Of a stretch of 36,068 bases of DNA, positions 35,130-36,068 are shown in pieces. How positions within the stretch are numbered: position 1 is the stretch's first letter; every line of letters begins with the position of its first letter. The translations under genes were made by a program, and so were the position numbers. The notes below the pieces were generated by a model. It made no database searches. It was not told where the DNA came from and saw nothing but the letters and a program-made list of their open reading frames with translations. The DNA lies in contig NW_019773895.1 in assembly GCF_001039355.2 (NCBI RefSeq), positions 1 through 36,068 of the forward strand, given 5' to 3'. This stretch comes from Lingula anatina (Eukaryota; Brachiopoda; Lingulata; Lingulida; Lingulidae).

Positions 35130-35964
35130 AAAAAAACGTATACAACACAACTAAAACGCCAACCAAAAACTTACCTTGCGTCAAATTGGCATTTTCCAAC
35201 AACAGGTTGGCTTTCCGGCGGGCCTCCCAAAAGAATTCTGAGGTGTTTCCAAGATACTTGTAACTTACGGAAAGGTCCTTCACTACAATCTGACCATTGG
35301 GGAGTCGGTGTGAGTACGGGCAGAAAAGATAATAATCCTTAAAACGGTCTTTGTCATAACAATTCCCCGCTGCAAAAATCTCCGGGTCGCCTTCAACCAT
35401 GGACCGTACTTGATCGTAAAAGAAATACTCATTGTCTTTCAAGCAGAAATCTTTCAGTTTCCAGATTCTCGTCAGGAAATTTGCTCTGGTCACCGCCTCC
35501 AGGGCTTGTCTTTTAAACCGCAGCACGCCGTACTGCTGAATGACGCCGTCGCCTAGGTTAAAATGGGTGCCGGGATCGCAATCTTGTTTGTTGCGTTCGT
35601 ATTGTTCCACTTTGGCGAGAAAATCGGCGACAACGTCGTCAGAGTGGTTGAACTGAGATTTATATGACGCATTGTGTGAAGACGACGGTGGAGAGGTCGG
35701 GAGGGGCATGGCGTCGTAAGGCTCTGTGCTTTTTGGTGCAAAACTCAGTGTTTCATTTGAACCATCCGGCAAATCGTTTTGCCATAAATAATCATATAGG
35801 GTATAATTCATGTCAGAGAATGCTGACGAGTTGTCCGTTTGGTTTTGAGCCCCCTCCGCTATATTCAGCGTCACACTCTGTAATACAGCGAACACCATCA
35901 TCAAAGATAACGCAAAATACATGAGACGTCCTTTCCTTGACACCTCACAAACGTAACGGCACAT
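4339..35964 (-). CDS. GPR158: GPR158/GPR179-like class C orphan GPCR, N-terminal half (five exons, 3' end beyond the window)
   Basis: Joined minus-strand exons 35964-35175, 9397-9214, 7215-7095, 5815-5672 and 4536-4339 give 1437 coding bases, about 479 residues, with compatible phases (1, 2, 0, 0, 0). Order from M1: signal peptide (about 1-39); Ser/Thr/Asn-rich linker with many N-glycosylation sequons (N41, 45, 53, 70, 98, 106); Cache-like ligand module (about 118-325) ending with the PYFDC motif (296-300); the family signature DIDLQKVDINQC (331-342); an EGF-like Cys-rich segment (GLGFRRGSYLCKC and GFYFP); a second Cys cluster (C426, C429, C433, C436, C442); and TM1 (about 449-473). Vertebrate GPR158 has the same order and closely similar signatures (VDINLQKVDIDQC; GLGFVLGAY; CLPC..GC..C....C). 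That family lacks the usual Venus flytrap, sits at the plasma membrane and couples to RGS7-Gbeta5; vertebrate GPR158 is reported to bind glycine. TM2-TM7 and the tail are not in the window. GPR158 versus GPR179 orthology cannot be decided here. Confidence 0.9.
4537..5671 (-). other. Intron 4
   Basis: The boundaries are set by the AAT|GTAATC donor and TTTTAG acceptor. Contents are the palindromic TAA/TTA array near the acceptor, a G-rich run at about 4797-4810 and a CA-rich stretch at about 5600-5632. The small open frames at 5183-5574 show no family resemblance. Confidence 0.8.
4567..4613. repeat. (TAA)n/(TTA)n perfect palindromic microsatellite
   Basis: About seven TAA units switch directly to about eight TTA units, making a nearly loop-free inverted repeat. 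It is flanked by the 7-base direct repeat TCATTTG (4560-4566 and 4616-4622). It lies in intron 4, 30-76 bases upstream of the exon 5 acceptor in the transcript. Confidence 0.92.
5672..5815 (-). CDS. GPR158: Exon 4: EGF-like Cys-rich segment
   Basis: The acceptor TTTTTTTCAG ends at 5816 and the exon is read in phase 0 for exactly 48 codons (residues 366-413): CEPMPGLGFRRGSYLCKC, then RKGFYFP, then an acidic and basic tail ending EKKRN. The Cys spacing and GLGF..G(A/S)Y.C.C..GF(Y) pattern match the EGF-like part of the GPR158 ectodomain. The donor I use, AAT|GTAATC (GT at 5671-5670), is weak but is the only nearby GT that keeps the frame into exon 5. One sequon (NGT) lies in the tail. The 3' boundary is therefore less certain than the 5' boundary. 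Confidence 0.85.
5816..7094 (-). other. Intron 3
   Basis: It runs from GTGAGC at 7094 to TTTTTTTCAG at 5816. I see no repeats of note and no gene. The frames at 6258-6452 plus and 6774-7010 minus lack recognisable features. Confidence 0.8.
7095..7215 (-). CDS. GPR158: Exon 3: DIDLQKVDINQC signature
   Basis: The acceptor is CTACATACAG (AG at 7217-7216) and the donor is GAG|GTGAGC (GT at 7094-7093). One base completes a Lys codon, then 40 codons encode residues 326-365, from GTSGIDIDLQKVDINQC through GSARCKPTSE. The DIDLQKVDI(N/D)QC string is the most conserved ectodomain segment of the GPR158/179 family and the strongest single piece of evidence for the assignment. An internal GGTGTAAG could act as a cryptic donor, but using it would break the Cys pattern that continues into exon 4. 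Confidence 0.93.
7216..9213 (-). other. Intron 2
   Basis: It runs from GTAAGT at 9213 to CTACATACAG at 7216. It contains foldback element copy A (8311-8571). The paired open frames at 7345-7696 on both strands are mirror images of the same AT-balanced sequence and are not convincing as genes. Confidence 0.82.
8311..8571. mobile_element. Foldback MITE-like element, copy A
   Basis: The left arm (8311-8411) and right arm (8471-8571) are inverted copies of each other over about 100 bases with scattered mismatches, around a loop of about 59 bases. Shared blocks include GACCCAACTCT and GCAATCAGCTTAACT. It has no coding capacity. The ends read CTAAG...CTAG and no clear target-site duplication is visible. 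It shares its arm sequence with copies B and C, so I treat it as a non-autonomous DNA transposon family; the superfamily is unknown. Confidence 0.8.
9214..9397 (-). CDS. GPR158: Exon 2: C-terminal part of the Cache-like domain
   Basis: The acceptor is a T-rich tract ending GCGCAG (AG at 9399-9398) and the donor is AA|GTAAGT (GT at 9213-9212). The 184 bases complete a Gly codon from exon 1 and encode residues 265-324, running from LQMMRLNDTAHYDPEVDE through GHWSRPYFDC to FGYENGTFFF, and end in phase 2. The WS.PY(F/L)(D/E)C block followed by an aromatic/hydrophobic strand is diagnostic of the GPR158/179 ectodomain. Two further sequons (NDT, NGT) are present. No competing ORF on the other strand resembles a protein. 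Confidence 0.92.
9506..9545. repeat. CT-rich imperfect microsatellite
   Basis: Interrupted CT/TCTC units within intron 1, about 110 bases upstream of the exon 2 acceptor on the transcript. On the transcript strand this is purine-rich (GA). Confidence 0.75.
14691..14704. repeat. 14-base perfect palindrome
   Basis: AATCAGCGCTGATT equals its own reverse complement. It could be a protein-binding site or chance. Confidence 0.5.
15176..15193. repeat. Short hairpin TGCCTTTT/AAAAGGCA
   Basis: Eight-base arms separated by two bases. No promoter or gene is associated with it. Confidence 0.5.
17152..17248. repeat. Compound microsatellite (CT)n(GT)n
   Basis: About 58 bases of CT with one interruption (GTCT) pass directly into about 19 GT units. 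The 125-codon open frame starting at 17147 (MCLSLSLSL...) exists only because the dinucleotide array lacks stops. Confidence 0.97.
18853..18868. repeat. 16-base perfect palindrome
   Basis: AGGGATTATAATCCCT is self-complementary. No neighbouring feature explains it. Confidence 0.5.
19748..19834. repeat. Two C-rich tracts (G-rich on the transcript strand)
   Basis: Tracts at 19748-19777 and 19815-19834 consist of C4-C7 runs separated by single T or CT, with an AT-rich spacer between them. Each has at least four runs of three or more C, so each fits the G-quadruplex pattern on the minus strand, which is the transcript strand. Confidence 0.75.
20067..20312. mobile_element. Foldback MITE-like element, copy B
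   Basis: The left arm from 20067 (AGGGCTCACTCCCAATGAAA) and the right arm ending at about 20312 are inverted repeats of about 85 bases with mismatches. The core GTAGATCGACCCAAC and the GCAATCAGATTAAC block are shared with copy A. The mirror-like peptides from 20080 plus and 20298 minus (MKLSFYIDR.., MKLSFYVDR..) come from these arms and are not genes. Confidence 0.8.
20982..20993. repeat. Poly-G run
   Basis: Twelve consecutive G. It may be length-variable between individuals or assemblies. Confidence 0.8.
21866..21887. promoter_or_regulatory. CRE palindrome beside a nuclear-receptor-type half-site (tentative)
   Basis: TGACGTCA is followed nine bases later by TGTGACCTTTG, whose complement contains CAAAGGTCA. 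These match CREB/ATF and orphan nuclear receptor sites as commonly described. Chance occurrence in a 36 kb window is quite possible. Confidence 0.2.
22261..22557. mobile_element. Possible short DNA-transposon remnant with TTACACGGGG ends
   Basis: TTACACGGGG at 22264-22273 is matched in inverted orientation by CCCCGTGTAA at 22546-22555. The enclosed 270 bases have no coding capacity. The inverted match is short and no target-site duplication is clear, so this is a tentative MITE. Confidence 0.35.
24912..24991. repeat. Two-copy tandem repeat, 40-base unit
   Basis: AGGATAACATGTAA begins at 24912 and again at 24952. The two 40-base units share most positions, with a handful of substitutions. Confidence 0.8.
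25431..25653. mobile_element. Foldback MITE-like element, copy C
   Basis: Left end TTAGACCCCATTTCCATAGA and right end GGGAATGCACCCTTAA are inverted relatives of the copy A and B termini. The arms share TTTAGATCGATCTA and CTGTCAGCTTAG / CAGCTGACTGCAATTTAG. The right arm carries an internal duplication of TCGATCTAAATCT at about 25600-25634. Right terminus TTAA and left terminus TTAG could be a degraded TTAA target site, but this is weak. Confidence 0.75.
25671..25971. repeat. Cluster of opposed GGAATG-centred motifs with a perfect 19-base inverted repeat
   Basis: TAACAGGAATGGAAGTCCG at 25762-25780 has its exact reverse complement at 25882-25900. Related motifs lie at 25671 (ACAGGAATGGCAGCC), 25833 (AGGAATGCCACC), 25941 (GGACTTCTATTCTTAG) and 25963 (CATTCCTGCC): three forward then three reverse. 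A hairpin ACGGATT/AATCCGT lies at 25697-25712. The whole block abuts foldback element copy C. Confidence 0.75.
26515..26552. repeat. Three-copy 13-base tandem repeat
   Basis: Units of TATATATTTTTGC repeat with period 13. Confidence 0.85.
27247..27279. repeat. CA/CG-rich alternating purine-pyrimidine tract
   Basis: ACACGCGCGCGCACACA followed by CCCACA units, flanked on both sides by AATATT. Alternating CG/CA favours Z-DNA. Confidence 0.75.
28451..28519 (+). repeat. Local repeat family, copy 1
   Basis: About 69 bases that match copy 2 at 28651-28720 at roughly 70% by hand alignment, exactly 200 bases apart. The shared core is GACG.AC..AC.CCA..GGT.CCT.ATC and a CGACTATA..G end. Strand is arbitrary. 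Confidence 0.65.
28651..28720 (+). repeat. Local repeat family, copy 2
   Basis: It starts with ACAATC, as copy 1 does, and ends TAATGGTAATC. On the minus strand it falls in a 71-codon open frame (28595-28810), but copies 1 and 3 carry stops in that frame, so a coding origin is unsupported. Confidence 0.65.
29544..29814. mobile_element. hAT-like MITE with GGCGGATC(C/T)AG termini
   Basis: Left terminus TAGGGGCGGATCCAGAA and right terminus CCTAAATCCGCCACTG are imperfect inverted repeats: the complement of the right end reads CAGTGGCGGATTTAGG. CAGTGGCGGATCCAG-type ends are common in invertebrate short hAT-type elements. GAAAC lies just outside both ends and may be a partial target-site duplication. 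The interior has G- and C-rich runs and no coding capacity. Confidence 0.65.
29871..29947 (+). repeat. Local repeat family, copy 3 (diverged)
   Basis: TCCTCCA, AAGACGAACAAACGCCA and AATGGACGTAATC align in order with copy 2. The middle is more diverged. Confidence 0.5.
33258..33275. repeat. 18-base near-palindrome
   Basis: ACCCAAAC, TG, GTTTGGGT. Confidence 0.5.
33897..33957. repeat. Bulged hairpin of about 61 bases
   Basis: GTTAATGG pairs with CCATTAAC and an inner CACTGT pairs with ACAGTG, with an 8-base bulge on one side and a 25-base loop. No RNA family is recognised. Confidence 0.5.
34257..34276. repeat. AT-rich near-palindrome
   Basis: CTAAATATT, TT, AATATTTAG. Confidence 0.5.
35087..35127. 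repeat. (TC)n microsatellite at the start of intron 1
   Basis: About 20 TC units on the plus strand, so (GA)n in the transcript, beginning about 48 bases inside intron 1. The Arg-Glu repeat peptide read through the exon 1 donor is an intronic artefact. Confidence 0.97.
35175..35964 (-). CDS. GPR158: Exon 1: signal peptide, glycosylated linker and most of the Cache-like domain
   Basis: An open frame runs on the minus strand from the right window edge to a CAAG|GTAAGT donor (GT at 35174-35173). I place the start at the ATG at 35964. The frame is open further upstream but holds no ATG there; the first possible alternative codon is TTG at 36048. From 35964 a basic/Cys n-region is followed by a hydrophobic core (YFALSLMMVFAVL) and a plausible cleavage near AEGA|QNQT. 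A second ATG at 35922 would give a more conventional short signal peptide. Residues 39-116 are low complexity, rich in Ser, Thr, Pro and Asn. From about 129 the sequence matches the family (QALEAVTRANFL, MVEGDP, SEFFWEARRK). Sequons lie at N41, 45, 53, 70, 98, 106, 240 and 260. The exon is clearly GC-richer than its flanks and ends in phase 1. Confidence 0.88.
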
Positions 35965-36068
35965 TTCCTGATGATCGGTGATAACACACAGTATAACTAT
36001 TGAATGCAGAAACGACCAGAACAGTCGATTAAACGACAAGGCCGCCAAAATTATGTAGGCAAAACCGC

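Larger units (their letters stand above)
9398..35174 (-). other. Intron 1, about 25.8 kb
   Basis: Its ends are the CAAG|GTAAGT donor at 35174 and the GCGCAG acceptor at 9398. Joining the flanking exons yields a continuous Cache domain (ENANLTQ + GLQMMRL) in phase, so no exon is missing. No nested gene on either strand is convincing: the longest open frames are about 70-125 codons, lack domains, and several are simple-repeat or inverted-repeat artefacts. The segments 9400-9500, 9550-17150, 17250-19740, 29950-33890 and 33960-35040 hold nothing I can name beyond short palindromes and AT-rich sequence. Confidence 0.85.

Noticed and set aside
35047-35174. C-terminal extension of the exon 1 frame with Arg-Glu repeats
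   Set aside because: It is read through a strong GTAAGT donor into a (GA)n microsatellite; splicing to 9397 restores the conserved protein.
34832-35342. Plus-strand frames of 143 and 94 codons overlapping exon 1
   Set aside because: They are opened by the (TC)n array and the antisense of exon 1; no protein features.

Overview
The window looks like AT-rich nuclear DNA from a bilaterian animal, probably a marine invertebrate (lophotrochozoan or non-vertebrate deuterostome). The reasons are GT-AG introns with GT(A/G)AG-like donors, very low coding density, microsatellites, and foldback MITE-like repeats without any recognisable vertebrate SINEs or LINEs. I cannot name the species. There are no bacterial operons, rRNA or tRNA genes, CRISPR arrays or long transposase/reverse-transcriptase ORFs.

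One protein-coding gene is supported. It lies on the minus strand and spans almost the whole window. Five exons (35175-35964, 9214-9397, 7095-7215, 5672-5815, 4339-4536) splice in frame into about 479 residues: a signal peptide, a glycosylated linker, a Cache-like ectodomain, a Cys-rich EGF-like stalk and the first transmembrane helix. This is the N-terminal half of a class C GPCR of the GPR158/GPR179 (mGlyR) family. The remaining six helices and the cytoplasmic tail should lie beyond the left edge. The 5' end of exon 1 is close to the right edge, so the promoter is not visible.

Layout from left to right: 1-4338 intron 5 (no exon seen); 4339-4536 exon 5; intron 4 with a (TAA)n/(TTA)n palindrome beside the acceptor; 5672-5815 exon 4; intron 3; 7095-7215 exon 3; intron 2 with foldback element copy A (8311-8571); 9214-9397 exon 2; then a 25.8 kb intron 1 (9398-35174) up to exon 1. 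Intron 1 holds two more copies of the foldback family (about 20067-20312 and 25431-25653), a hAT-like short inverted-repeat element (29544-29814), a weaker inverted-repeat element (22261-22557), a cluster of opposed GGAATG motifs (25671-25971), a three-copy local repeat (28451-29947) and several microsatellites. I found no nested gene in it; its open reading frames look like chance frames or repeats.

The most interesting points are the apparent remodelling of the Cache ligand pocket relative to the vertebrate glycine receptor GPR158, the palindromic repeat packed against the exon 5 splice acceptor, and the undescribed repeat families in the introns.
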